From Whitmania pigra (lineage: Eukaryota; Annelida; Clitellata; Hirudinida; Haemopidae): a DNA stretch of 64,000 nucleotides. Shown piece after piece: positions 15,001 to 27,600 of the stretch. The translations under genes and the position numbers were made by a program. Each line of letters opens with the position of its first letter. The first letter of the stretch is position 1. The notes beneath the pieces were generated by a model. That model saw nothing but the letters and a program-made list of their open reading frames with translations. It did not search any database and was not told where the DNA came from. Where the stretch lies: NCBI GenBank assembly GCA_021613335.1, contig JAJTWR010000030.1, forward strand, positions 224,501-288,500, given 5' to 3'.

Positions 15001-18000
15001 ATATTTTGTAAATATTCGAACATGAAAAATTTGAAAATATTTTTAAAGGTAGGATGAAATATGATATTTAGCTGTTGACCTAAATTGAAATTTTTTGAGG
15101 GTCTCCCGCGGGATGAATTGGTTTGTTAAGGGTCTCTACTACGGGGTAAAATATTTTGTAAAAATTCGAACATGAAAAATTAGAAAATTTTTGTAATATT
15201 GAAATTTTTTGAGGGTCTCCCGCGTTATGAATTGGTTTGTTAAGGGTCTACTACGGGGTGGGGTAAAATATTTTGTAAATATTCGAACATGAAAAATTTG
15301 AAAATATTTTTAAAGGTCGCCCCTTGGATGAAATATGATATTTAGCGGTTGACCAAATTGAAATTTTTTGAGGGTCTCCCGCGTTATGAATTGGTTTGTT
15401 AAGGGTCTACTACAGGGTAAAATATTTTGTAAATATTCGAACATGAAAAATTAGAAAATTTTTGTAAAATTGAAATTTTTTGAGGGTCTCCCGCGTTATG
15501 AATTGGTTTGTTAAGGGTCTACTACGGGGTAAAATATTTTGTAAAAATTCGAACATGAAAAATTAGAAAATTTTTGTAATATTGAAATTTTTTGAGGGTC
15601 TCCCGCGTTATGAATTGGTTTGTTAAGGGTCTACTACGGGGTAAAATATGTTGTAAATATTCGAACATGAAAAATTTGAAAATATTTTTAAAGGTCGCCC
15701 CTTGGATGAAATATGATATTTAGCGGTTGACCAAATTGAAATTTTTTGAGGGTCTCCCGCGTTAGGAATTGGTTTGTTAAGGGTCTACTACGGGGTAAAA
15801 TATTTTGTAAATATTCGAACATGAAAAATTTGAAAATATTTTTAAAGGTCGCCCCTTGGATGAAATATGATATTTAGCGGTTGACCAAAATGAAATTTTT
15901 TGAGGGTCTCCCGCGGGATGAATTGGTTTGTTAAGGGTCTACTACGGGGTAAAATATTTTGTAAAAATTCGAACATGAAAAATTAGAAAATTTTTGTAAT
16001 ATTGAAATTTTTTGAGGGTCTCCCGCGTTATGAATTGGTTTGTTAAGGGTCTACTACTAGGGGTAAAATATTTTGTAAATATTCGAACATGAAAAATTTG
16101 AAAATATTTTTAAAGGTCGCCCCTTGGATGAAATATGATATTTAGCGGTTGACCAAATTGAAATTTTTTGAGGGTCTCCCGCGGGATGAATTGGTTTGTT
16201 AAGGGTCTCTACGTAGGGTAAAATATTTTGTAAAAATTCGAACATGAAAAATTTGAAAATTTTTGTAAAATTGAAATTTTTTGAGGGTCTCCCGCGTTAT
16301 GAATTGGTATTGTAAGGGTCTCTACTACGGGGTAAAATATTTTGTAAATATTCGAACATGAAAAATTAAAAAATTTTTGTATAATTGAAATTTTTTGAGG
16401 GTTTCCCGCGGGATGAATTGGTTTGTTAAGGGTCTACTACGGGGTAAAATATTTTGTAAATGTTCGAACATGAAAAATTAGAAAATTTTTGTAATATTGA
16501 AATTTTTTGAGGGTCTCCCGCGTTATGAATTGGTTTGTTAAGGGTCTACTACGGGGTAAAATATTTTGTAAATATTCGAACATGAAAAATTAGAAAATTT
16601 TTGTATAATTGAAATTTTTTGAGGGTTTCCCGCGGGATGAATTGGTTTGTTAAGGGTCTACTACGGGGTAAAATATTTTGTAAATATTCGAACATGAAAA
16701 ATTAGAAAATTTTTGTATAATTGAAATTTTTTGAGGGTTTCCCGCGGGATGAATTGGTTTGTTAAGGGTCTACTACGGGGTAAAATATTTTGTAAAAATT
16801 CGAACATGAGAAATTAGAAAATTTTTGTATAATTGAAATTTTTTGAGGGTTTCCCGCGGGATGAATTGGTTTGTTAAGGGTCTACTACGGGGTAAAATAT
16901 TTTGTAAATGTTCGAACATGAAAAATTTGAAAATTTTTTTAAAGGTCGCCCCTTGGATGAAATATGATATTTAGCGGTTGACCAAAATTGAAATTTTTTG
17001 AGGGTCTCCCGCGGGATGAATTGGTTTGTTAAGGGTCTACTACGGGGTAAAATATTTTGTAAAAATTCGAACATGAAAAATTAGAAAATTTTTGTAATAT
17101 TGAAATTTTTTGAGGGTCTCCCGCGTTATGAATTGGTTTGTTAAGGGTCTACTACGGGGTAAAATATTTTGTAAATATTCGAACATGAAAAATTTGAAAA
17201 TATTTTTAAAGGTCGCCCCTTGGATGAAATATGATATTTAGCGGTTGACCAATTGAAATTTTTTGAGGGTCTCCCGCGTTATGAATTGGTTTGTTAAGGG
17301 TCTACTACGGGGTAAAATATTTTGTAAATATTCGAACATGAAAAATTTGAAAATATTTTTAAAGGTAGGATGAAATATGATATTTAGCTGTTGACCTAAA
17401 TTGAAATTTTTTGAGGGTCTCCCGCGGGATGAATTGGTTTGTTAAGGGTCTACTACGGGGTAAAATAATTTGTAAAAATTCGAACATGAAAAATTAGAAA
17501 ATTTTTGTAATAATTGAAATTTTTTGAGGGTCTCCCGCGTTATGAATTGGTTTGTTAAGGGTCTACTACGGGGTAAAATATTTTGTAAATATTCGAACAT
17601 GAAAAATTTGAAAATTTTTTTAAAGGTCGCCCCTTGGATGAAATATGATATTTAGCGGTTGACCAAATTGAAATTTTTTGAGGGTCTCCCGCGTTATGAA
17701 TTGGTTTGTTAAGGGTCTACTACGGGGTAAAATATTTTGTAATATTCGAACATGAAAAATTTGAAAATATTTTTAAAGGTAGGATGAAATATGATATTTA
17801 GCTGTTGACCTAAATTGAAATTTTTTGAGGGTCTCCCGCGGGATGAATTGGTTTGTTAAGGGTCTACTACGGGGTAAAATTTTTGTAAAAATTCGAACAT
17901 GAAAAATTAGAAAATTTTTGTAATATTGAAATTTTTTGAGGGTCTCCCGCGTTATGAATTGGTTTGTTAAGGGTCTACTACGGGGTAAAATATTTTGTAA

Positions 18001-21000
18001 ATATTCGAACATGAAAAATTTGAAAATATTTTTAAAGGTCGCCCCTTGGATGAAATATGATATTTAGCGGTTGACCAAATTGAAATTTTTTGAGGGTCTC
18101 CCGCGTTATGAATTGGTTTGTTAAGGGTCTACTACAGGGTAAAATATTTTGTAAAAATTCGAACATGAAAAATTAGAAAATTTTTGTAAAATTGAAATTT
18201 TTTGAGGGTCTCCCGCGTTATGAATTGGTTTGTTAAGGGTCTACTACGGGGTAAAATATTTTGTAAAAATTCGAACATGAAAAATTAGAAAATTTTTGTA
18301 ATATTGAAATTTTTTGAGGGTCTCCCGCGTTATGAATTGGTTTGTTAAGGGTCTACTACGGGGTAAAATATTTTGTAAATATTCGAACATGAAAAATTTG
18401 AAAATATTTTTAAAGGTCGCCCCTTGGATGAAATATGATATTTAGCGGTTGACCAAATTGAAATTTTTTGAGGGTCTCCCGCGTTAGGAATTGGTTTGTT
18501 AAGGGTCTACTACGGGGTAAAATATTTTGTAAATATTCGAACATGAAAAATTTGAAAATATTTTTAAAGGTCGCCCCTTGGATGAAATATGATATTTAGC
18601 GGTTGACCAAAATTGAAATTTTTTGAGGGTCTCCGCGGGATGAATTGGTTTGTTAAGGGTCTACTACGGGGTAAAATATTTTGTAAAAATTCGAACATGA
18701 AAAATTAGAAAATTTTTGTAAAATTGAAATTTTTTGAGGGTCTCCCGCGTTATGAATTGGTTTGTTAAGGGTCTACTACGGGGTAAAATATTTTGTAAAT
18801 ATTCGAACATGAAAAATTTGAAAATATTTTTAAAGGTCGCCCCTTGGATGAAATATGATATTTAGCGGTTGACCAAATTGAAATTTTTTGAGGGTCTCCC
18901 GCGTTATGAATTGGTTTGTTAAGGGTCTACTACGGGGTAAAATATTTTGTAAATATTCGAACATGAAAAATTTGAAAATATTTTTAAAGGTAGGATGAAA
19001 TATGATATTTAGCTGTTGACCTAAATTGAAATTTTTTGAGGGTCTCCCGCGGGATGAATTGGTTTGTTAAGGGTCTACTACGGGGTAAAATATTTTGTAA
19101 AAATTCGAACATGAAAAATTAGAAAATTTTTGTAATATTGAAATTTTTTGAGGGTCTCCCGCGTTATGAATTGGTTTGTTAAGGGTCTACTACGGGGTAA
19201 AATATTTTGTAAATATTCGAACATGAAAAATTTGAAAATATTTTTAAAGGTCGCCCCTTGGATGAAATATGATATTTGCGCGTTGACCAAATTGAAATTT
19301 TTTGAGGGTCTCCCGCGTTATGAATTAGTTTGTTAAGGGTCTACTACGGGGTAAAATATTTTGTAAAAATTCGAACATGAGAAATTAGAAAATTTTTTGT
19401 ATATTGAAATTTTTTGAGGGTTTCCCGCGGGATGAATTGGTTTGTTAAGGGTCTACTACGGGGTAAAATATTTTGTAAATGTTCGAACATGAAAAATTTG
19501 AAAATTTTTTTAAAGGTCGCCCCTTGGATGAAATATGATATTTAGCTGTTGACCTAAATTGAAATTTTTTGAGGGTCTCCCGCGGGATGAATTGGTTTTT
19601 AAGGGTCTACTACGGGTGTAAAATATTTTGTAAAAATTCGAACATGAAAAATTAGAAAATTTTTGTAATATTGAAATTTTTTGAGGGTCTCCCCGCGCGT
19701 TTATGAATTGGTTTGTTAAGGGTCTACTACGGGGTAAAATATTTTGTAAATATTCGAACATGAAAAATTTGAAAATATTTTTAAAGGTCGCCCCTGGATG
19801 AAATATGATATTTAGCGGTTGACCAAATTGAAATTTTTTGAGGGTCTCCCGCGTTATGAATTGGTTTGTTAAGGGTCTACTACGGGGGTAAAAATTATTT
19901 TGTAAATATTCGAACATGAAAAATTGAAAATATTTTTAAAGGTAGGATGAATTGAATATGATATTAGCTGTTGACCTAAATTGAAATTTTTTGAGGGTCT
20001 CCCGCGGGATGAATTGGTTTGTTAAGGGTCTACTACGGGGTAAAATATTTTGTAAAAATTCGAACATGAAAAATTAGAAAATTTTTGTAATATTGAAATT
20101 TTTGAGGGTCTCCCGCGTATGAATTGGTTTGTTAGGGTCTACTACGGGGGTAAAAATTTTGTAAATATTCGAACATGAAAATTTGAAAATATTTTTAAAG
20201 GTCGCCCCTTGGATGAAATATGATATTTAGCGGTTGACCAAATTGAAATTTTTTGAGGGTCTCCCGCGTTATGAATTGGTTTGTTAAGGGTCTACTACGG
20301 GGTAAAATATTTTGTAAATATGTCGAACATGAAAAATTAGAAAATTTTTGTAAAATTGAAATTTTTTGAGGTTTCTCCCGCGTTATGAATTGGTTTGTTA
20401 AGGGTTCTACTACGGGGTAAAATATTTTGTAAAAATTCGAACATGAAAAATTAGAAAATTTTTGTAATATTGAAATTTTTTGAGGGTCTCCCGCGTTCAT
20501 GAATTGGTTTGTTAAGGGTCCTACTACGGGGTAAAATATTTTGTAAATATTCGAACATGAAAAATTTGAAAATATTTTTAAAGGTCGCCCCTTTGAACTT
20601 GGATGAAATATGATATTTAGCGGTTGACCAAATTGAAATTTTTTGAGGGTCTCCCGCGTTAGGAATTGGTTTGTTAAGGGTCTACTACGGGGTAAAATAT
20701 TTTGTAAATATTCGAACATGAAAAATTTGAAAATATTTTTAAAGGTCGCCCCTTGGATGAAATATGATATTTAGCGGTTGACCAAAATTGAAATTTTTTG
20801 AGGGTCTCCCGCGGGATGAATTGGTTTGTTAAGGGTCTACTACGGGGTAAAATATTTTGTAAAAATTCGAACATGAAAAATTAGAATATTTTTGTAATAT
20901 TGAAATTTTTTGAGGGTCTCCCGCGTTATGAATTGGTTTGTTAAGGGTCTACTACGGGGTAAAATATTTTGTAAATATTCGAACATGAAAAATTTGAAAA

Positions 21001-23533
21001 TATTTTTAAAGGTCGCCCCTTGGATGAAATATGATATTTAGCGGTTGACCAAATTGAAATTTTTTGAGGGTCTCCCGCGGGATGAATTGGTTTGTTAAGG
21101 GTCTACTACGGGGTAAAATATTTTGTAAAAATTCGAACATGAAAAATTTGAAAATTTTTGTAAAATTGAAATTTTTTGAGGGTCTCCCGCGTTATGAATT
21201 GGTATGTTAAGGGTCTACTACGGGGTAAAATATTTTGTAAATATTCGAACATGAAAAATTAGAAAATTTTTGTATAATTGAAATTTTTTGAGGGTTTCCC
21301 GCGGGATGAATTGGTTTGTTAAGGGTCTACTACGGGGTAAAATATTTTGTAAATGTTCGAACATGAAAAATTTGAAAATTTTTTAAAGGTCGCCCCTTGG
21401 ATGAAATATGATATTTAGCGGTTGACCAAAATTGAAATTTTTTGAGGGTCTCCCGCGGGATGAATTGGTTTGTTAAGGGTCTACTACGGGGTAAAATATT
21501 TTGTAAAAATTCGAACATGAAAAATTTGAAAATATTTGTAAAATTGAAATTTTTTGAGGGTCTCCCGCGTTATGAATTGGTTTGTTAAGGGTCTACTACG
21601 GGGTAAAATATTTTGTAAATATTCGAACATGAAAAATTTGAAAATATTTTTAAAGGTCGCCCCTTGGATGAAATATGATATTTAGCGGTTGACCAAATTG
21701 AAATTTTTTGAGGGTCTCCCGCGTTATGAATTGGTTTGTTAAGGGTCTACTACGGGGTAAAATATTTTGTAAATATTCGAACATGAAAAATTTGAAAATA
21801 TTTTTAAAGGTCGCCCCTTGGATGAAATATGATATTTAGCGGTTGACCAAATTGAAATTTTTTGAGGGTCTCCCGCGGGATGAATTGGTTTGTTAAGGGT
21901 CTACTACGGGGTAAAATATTTTGTAAATATTCGAACATGAAAAATTTGAAAATATTTTTAAAGGTCGCCCCTTGGATGAAATATGATATTTAGCGGTTGA
22001 CCAAATTGAAATTTTTTGAGGGTCTCCCGCGGGATGAATTGGTTTGTTAAGGGTCTACTACGGGGTAAAATATTTTGTAAAAATTCGAACATGAAAAATT
22101 AGAAAATTTTTGTAAAATTGAAATTTTTTGAGGGTCTCCCGCGTTATGAATTGGTTTGTTAAGGGTCTACTACAGGGTAAAATATTTTGTAAATATTCGA
22201 ACATGAAAAAATAGAAAATTTTTGTAAAATTGAAATTTTTTGAGGGTCTCCCGCGTTATGAATTGGTTTGTTAAGGGTCTACTACGGGGTAAAATATTTT
22301 GTAAATATTCGAACATGAAAAATTAGAAAATTTTTGTATAATTGAAATTTTTTGAGGGTTTCCCGCGGGATGAATTGGTTTGTTAAGGGTCTACTACGGG
22401 GTAAAATATTTTGTAAAAATTCGAACATGAGAAATTAGAAAATTTTTGTTTAATTGAAATTTTTTGAGGGTTTCCCGCGGGATGAATTAGTTTGTTAAGG
22501 GTCTACTACGGGGTAAAATATTTTGTAAATGTTCGAACATGAAAAATTTGAAAATTTTTTTAAAGGTCGCCCCTTGGATGAAATATGATATTTAGCGGTT
22601 GACCTAAATTGAAATTTTTTGAGGGTCTCCCGCGGGATGAATTGGTTTGTTAAGGGTCTACTACGGGGTAAAATATTTTGTAAATATTCGAACATGAAAA
22701 ATTTGAAAATATTTTTAAAGGTCGCCCCTTGGATGAAATATGATATTTAGCGGTTGACCAAATTGAAATTTTTTGAGGGTCTCCCGCGGGATGAATTGGT
22801 TTGTTAAGGGTCTACTACGGGGTAAAATATTTTGTAAAAATTCGAACATGAAAAATTAGAAAATTTTTGTAAAATTGAAATTTTTTGAGGGTCTCCCGCG
22901 TTATGAATTGGTTTGTTAAGGGTCTACTAGAGGGTAAAATATTTTGTAAATATTCGAACATGAAAAATTAGAAAATTTTTGTAAAATTGAAATTTTTTGA
23001 GGGTCTCCCGCGTTATGAATTGGTTTGTTAAGGGTCTACTACGGGGTAAAATATTTTGTAAATATTCGAACATGAAAAATTTGAAAATTTTTTAAAGGTC
23101 GCCCCTTGGATGAAATATGATATTTAGCGGTTGACCAAAATTGAAATTTCTTGAGGGTTTCTCGCGGGATGAATTGGTTTGTTAAGGGTCTACTACGGGG
23201 TAAAATATTTTGTAAAAATTCGAACATGAGAAATTAGAAAATTTTTGTATAATTGAAATTTTTTGAGGGTTTCCCGCGGGATGAATTGGTTTGTTAAGGG
23301 TCTACTACGGGGTAAAATATTTTGTAAATGTTCGAACATGAAAAATTTGAAAATTTTTTTAAAGGTCGCCCCTTGGATGAAATATGATATTTAACGGTTG
23401 ACCAAAATTGAAATTTTTTGAGGGTCTCCCGCGGGATGAATTGGTTTGTTAAGGGTCTACTACGGGGTAAAATATTTTGTAAAAATTCGAACATGGGAAA
23501 TTAGAAAATTTTTGTATAATTGAAATTTTTTGA
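1..23533. repeat. Satellite DNA array (154-bp and 112-bp monomers)
   Basis: The whole stretch is tandem repeats with no unrelated insertion that I could see. Two monomer classes alternate irregularly. The long one is 154 bp (for example the step from 21661 to 21815); the short one is 112 bp (22869 to 22981). They share about 110 bp, and the short one lacks a 42-bp block containing GGTCGCCCCTTGGATG and TTAGCGGTTGACC. By length the array holds very roughly 170-180 monomers. Variants recur: CGCGTTATG, CGCGGGATG or CGCGTGATG, CTACTACGGGG or CTACTACAGGG, and GTATAATTG with GGGTTTCCC. Small indels are frequent. Each monomer divides into about 30-bp sub-repeats. The left end lies outside the window. 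The many short minus-strand reading frames are products of the repeat and are not treated as genes. Such arrays are typical of centromeric, pericentromeric or other heterochromatin, but location is inference. Confidence 0.97.
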
Positions 23534-23700
23534 GGGGTCGACTGTAGGAAATATTTTTTTATGGGGTCGACATGGGAGTTATATTTATTATGGTGCTGGA
23601 AGTTTTATTTTTAATTTGAACGACAATTGGAAGTATTACTTTTTATTTGGTTCGGCATAGGGAGTATAAATTTTATAGGGTTGACCATTTAAGGGCTATG
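23534..23700. repeat. Degenerate ~29-bp tandem units at satellite edge
   Basis: Five successive units of 28-29 bp can be laid out at 23534-23561, 23562-23590, 23591-23619, 23620-23648 and 23649-23677, followed by a decayed sixth. A rough pattern is GGTCGAC, then GGGAGT or GGAAAT, then an A/T run ending in TTTATTA. The pattern resembles the ~30-bp sub-repeats inside the satellite monomer (GGGTC..., a middle with GG or ATG, an A/T tail). The switch from full monomers occurs exactly after the TTTTTTGA that ends a sub-repeat. Confidence 0.6.
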
Positions 23701-24607
23701 CAGCACTGGGCTACACAATTTGGTGTTTGAGAATCAATTACTGTTAAAGATAAATAAAAGCTTTGAAAAGTTATAGTGTTTAAATTGCGTTGAAATATTT
23801 TCAATGTGCATTCTTTTCGTTGGAAATGATTTGATTTTGACGATTTTTGAAACTACTTCACATGAACACGATTTGAAGACAAAATCATTTGCATGGACCT
23901 GATTTCGATTTCAAATCATGCCTTGCCTGATGGTTTGGATTTTGATTTCAAATCACTCCAAAAGCGTTTTTATAAATCATTGCTATAATACTTTTTAATA
24001 AATAAAATAACTGATATGAGCGCACTGCTACTAAATTTAAAAACACAAATTTCTAAAGATGACAAACCCGCAACATTGTTAACAAAAAAACACGAATCAC
24101 GATCAACAAATCACACACAAAATTAAGCAAGTAAGCAAACTGCTCAAGATCAACTTTAATAATGAACATAATTCAACAAATTGATGAAATAAACAATTAA
24201 AAGTAAATTATCAAAGTTAGTTCAAGCAAAGTCAAACGTATAAAAATAAGTGTCACAGCAAAAAGCACCCGTCAAAAGGCAAATTGATGATTAATGTCCC
24301 GAAATTTTGTTCCCTTCCATCTTCAAAGGTTGGATTCAAGGTCGTACTGAAGATATAAGTTTAAAATAAATACTAAAGAAATTCACACAAGGAAGGAATT
24401 TGTTGAATATACAAAAAAATCTGTTCATTTTTTTATTATTTATAAAAAAATTCATGTTAAATTGCGTTTGTAATCTTAATTGTTACTATACTTATTATAG
24501 TATTATTTATTATTAAAATAGTTACTTCTAAAGACATATTATCTTAAGTCTAAATATCTGTCCATTTCGAAAATCATTCCAACTAGTATTTGTAATTATT
24601 CAACACG
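23701..24607. other. Intergenic/3' flank of the ankyrin-Death gene
   Basis: No coding exon is recognised. Two near-identical stretches with the core GATTTCAAATCA occur near 23910 and 23945. The part nearest 24607 is presumably 3' UTR of the minus-strand ankyrin/Death gene. Confidence 0.4.
24506..24511 (-). terminator. Putative poly(A) signal of the ankyrin-Death gene
   Basis: TTTATT on the plus strand reads AATAAA on the minus strand, about 100 nt past the stop codon at 24608. The region is AT-rich, so a chance match is possible. Confidence 0.35.
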
Positions 24608-27600
24608 CTAACAACTCACGCTGCTGGTCTGAGCCTTCAATTTGAGCGAGGCTTTGTGGTCCTGTTGATCAATTGCTGAAATTTCTATTACTGGTTCTTC
24701 CTGACTGATAGCTTTCTTGTGGTCTTTTCCCAGCAAGCCACTGGCAAAGGCACGGAATGAAGATTGACTCCCGAGGTGGACACCGGAAGAATCCATTGGA
24801 AGACTTTCTTGTTTAGCTGGAAGATTCGAATGACTTCGTTGAAGCGAAGAGTTCGAAAGCCGGAACTTATCTCGGAACACCGACCCCAAAGACTGCTTGC
24901 TTTCTCTCATCGACGGAACTTGCAGACGACTACTGGAAATTCTTGACGTTTCGTGCTGTAGAGGTTCTGCCAAAGCAGCATAGCTGACGTTGGGAGACTT
25001 TTGGTCATATTCTATCATCATTCTACTAACATCCGGATCATTTTGAGACACTTCTTGTGTCATCAGCCTCTGACCCATGCTTCTGCTTCCGAGTTCATCT
25101 TCAAAGTCTTCCTCATCACTGCCTCTGGTCGGATAAAAAAAGCTAGCATTCTCGTCTTCCTCCTGAACGTAAGGAATTTGAACAAATTCCAAAGCATTCT
25201 GGAGTTCCTCTATAGTGGCGGCATCTCCCTTCTTGAGCCACCAGCGAGCCATGAGGTCGCGTATCTGTGCACCTGCGTCTTCTTGATGCTTGAGTTTGAT
25301 GTCAGCAATCGTTCGAACAGTTTCTGCATCGCTCTGAATTTCGTCGAATAAGATCCACGCTAGATCCGGCCAGTTGATTTGGTCAACTTTGAAGAAAAGC
25401 ATCGAGGACGGGTGGTTGGCGAACGACTGGTTGATGGTGCTCCTGGTGGGAGAGCCGTCGTGAAAACTCCTGTCGGTATTTTCGACTGTCAGCATGTTCT
25501 CTTTCTGTTCCATCCACTTCCTCTTTGCCAAACGAACGCTGCGACCTCTGGCTATAACCCATTGACTTCCATCTTTCGGGTCCGTCAAGCTATCGGCACG
25601 TCCACCTGAGCGTTGGAGGTAGCGCCTCAGGAGAGTGTTCTCCAAACTGTCCAAGGCAGAACCTCCGGAAGGCAAAACCGACAAGTACATCGTGTTTGAT
25701 TTTTGGACTGTCTTTTTGTCTACGCATTCCATCCATAACTTGGATAAGTAGCCGTACTTAGTGAAATCAACAGGACCTGGCTCGGTTTGAGGAGGTAGAT
25801 TGCCTGATAGATTCGCGGTTGTGGAACCTCTGATGGGATAAAGACTCAAGGAATTGTACTGCCTCCTACGCCTCAACGGCTTTACGTAAGTCACTTTTCT
25901 TGTCAGCGAGTTGTACAGGAAAGGCGAAAATGATTTTGAATATGGGCTCAAATTTGCAGGCAAACTCATTAGATGATCACCGGTATCCCTATGTTCGTCA
26001 TCGTCGACGTTGTCTTCTTCGTCGGTGAAATCGTCCAATTGTTCGGCCGAATAGTTTGGTGTTTTTTCCAAGTTTTTATCTGGAGAAGTACTGTCCATCC
26101 TAGTTGAGTCATCAAGAGAAGGCAAAAATACTTGACTGATTCTGCTCTCATCGTTCTTTCCAGGGCCATTTTCATTGACCCCCTCCCTGGTATAAAGGGG
26201 TTGTTGTGGCTTGTATACTCCTCTCGTGTACACCACTGGATTGGCTTTCCAAGACTTGCGCCATACTTCTGCCTGGCTTTGTTGCAGCATCTCAAAAGCT
26301 GCTTGCTGCAGCGTTTTGTTTGGAATGTCGACGTTAAGAGGTTTGTCTTGATACTGTTTCTTTGGCAAATTGTCAAAGCTCACGGATCTTGTTCGTCTTT
26401 TAGGTCGCCTCTTCCATCGTAACAAGTCGATTGTTTCGGTTGTGGTGGTCACTGTCGTTTCTTTTGAAAGAGAATACAATTTATATTATCTTATAAGAAA
26501 ATTAAAAATCATAAGTCAAAAGCTTAAACAAGGCAACAATTTAAGGCGTACCTTCACATTGTTTTGGAGTGCTGGAATATTGCCTCGGGACACGCCCTCC
26601 ACCTGAACTAGGTTCGTCGTCCTTTGGACTGTCGATGACAAGGTTAGGTAGCGTCACCGAGAGAGGCTGCGTGGAATAATCTTGGTCATTACTGATTGGA
26701 GAAGAGATTTGTCTGTTCATATCATTTTTATTTGTTATAGCTAGAGGAGCTATATAACGCTTAAGGGGTGGTTTTGAACCAGGTGTGACATCTTTTGGAT
26801 CGTCGGTTGATCCCCAATTGCTGGTCGGAGGCAGAGGTTCTTGGCAATCGAAATCTGTTTCAATGAATTGCTTTGTTTTTCCATCTTTTTCTTTATCTCG
26901 TGATTTGTCGCCACTTCGTTGTTTGGATTTCCATTTGTCATCCAATATTGTTGTTGTTGTTGTCGTAACTTCTTCCAAATAACCAGTATTTCCTTTTTTC
27001 TTTGATCCCGATTGTTTTTTATCTTTGTCGTAATCATCAGCCTCCTCATTTACTATTTCTTCATCTTCTCTTCGTGCTATCGGAGATTCCTTTTGCCTCC
27101 GATCTTTGCCTGCTGTTTTATCCGAGGCCCCTTCAATGTTCTTTTCATTGCCTGACTTGTCTCTTTCTCTATGCTTGGACTTCCACCTGTCTTCTGTTAC
27201 TGTCGTCGACGTCGTCGTTGTTTCTTCTAAAAAACTATCCTGCGTTCGTTTCTTCGATTTCGATTTTGCATCGTCTTCGTATCCCTCCTCTTGATCTTCC
27301 ACCATTTCATACTGTATAATTTTTTGCTTCCTTCCATTTCCTGATGTGTCTGTTATCTCTTTCAAATCGGATTCTTTTTTGTCTTGTCGTCGTCCTTTCG
27401 ACTTCAACTTGTCTTCCACTGTTGTTGTGGTTGTCACAGTTTCTTCCAAGTAACTATTATCCTCGCCTTTCTTCTTTTTAACTTTTTTGCGACCAATACT
27501 TTCTTCATCGAGTGTCGTTTCCTTGGTTAATTTCTCATCTTCTCCTCTTGTGGGCGATGAATCATTCATCTTTCGATCTTCTTCAGAAAATCCTTTCATC

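Noticed and set aside
220..23494. Many minus-strand reading frames of 60-174 codons in the satellite (MFEFLQNILPRSRPLTNQ...)
   Set aside because: Both monomer lengths leave remainder 1 when divided by 3, so the same DNA is read in shifting frames. The frames end after a few units, differ between copies by indels and have no independent support. They are products of the repeat.
1..23533. CRISPR array
   Set aside because: The units are continuous tandem repeats with no unique spacers, in an animal-type genome.
1..23533. CENP-B box in the satellite
   Set aside because: CCCGCGTTATGAATT matches the start of the reverse-complement box (CCCGnnT) but not the required CGAA end, so it is only a partial match.
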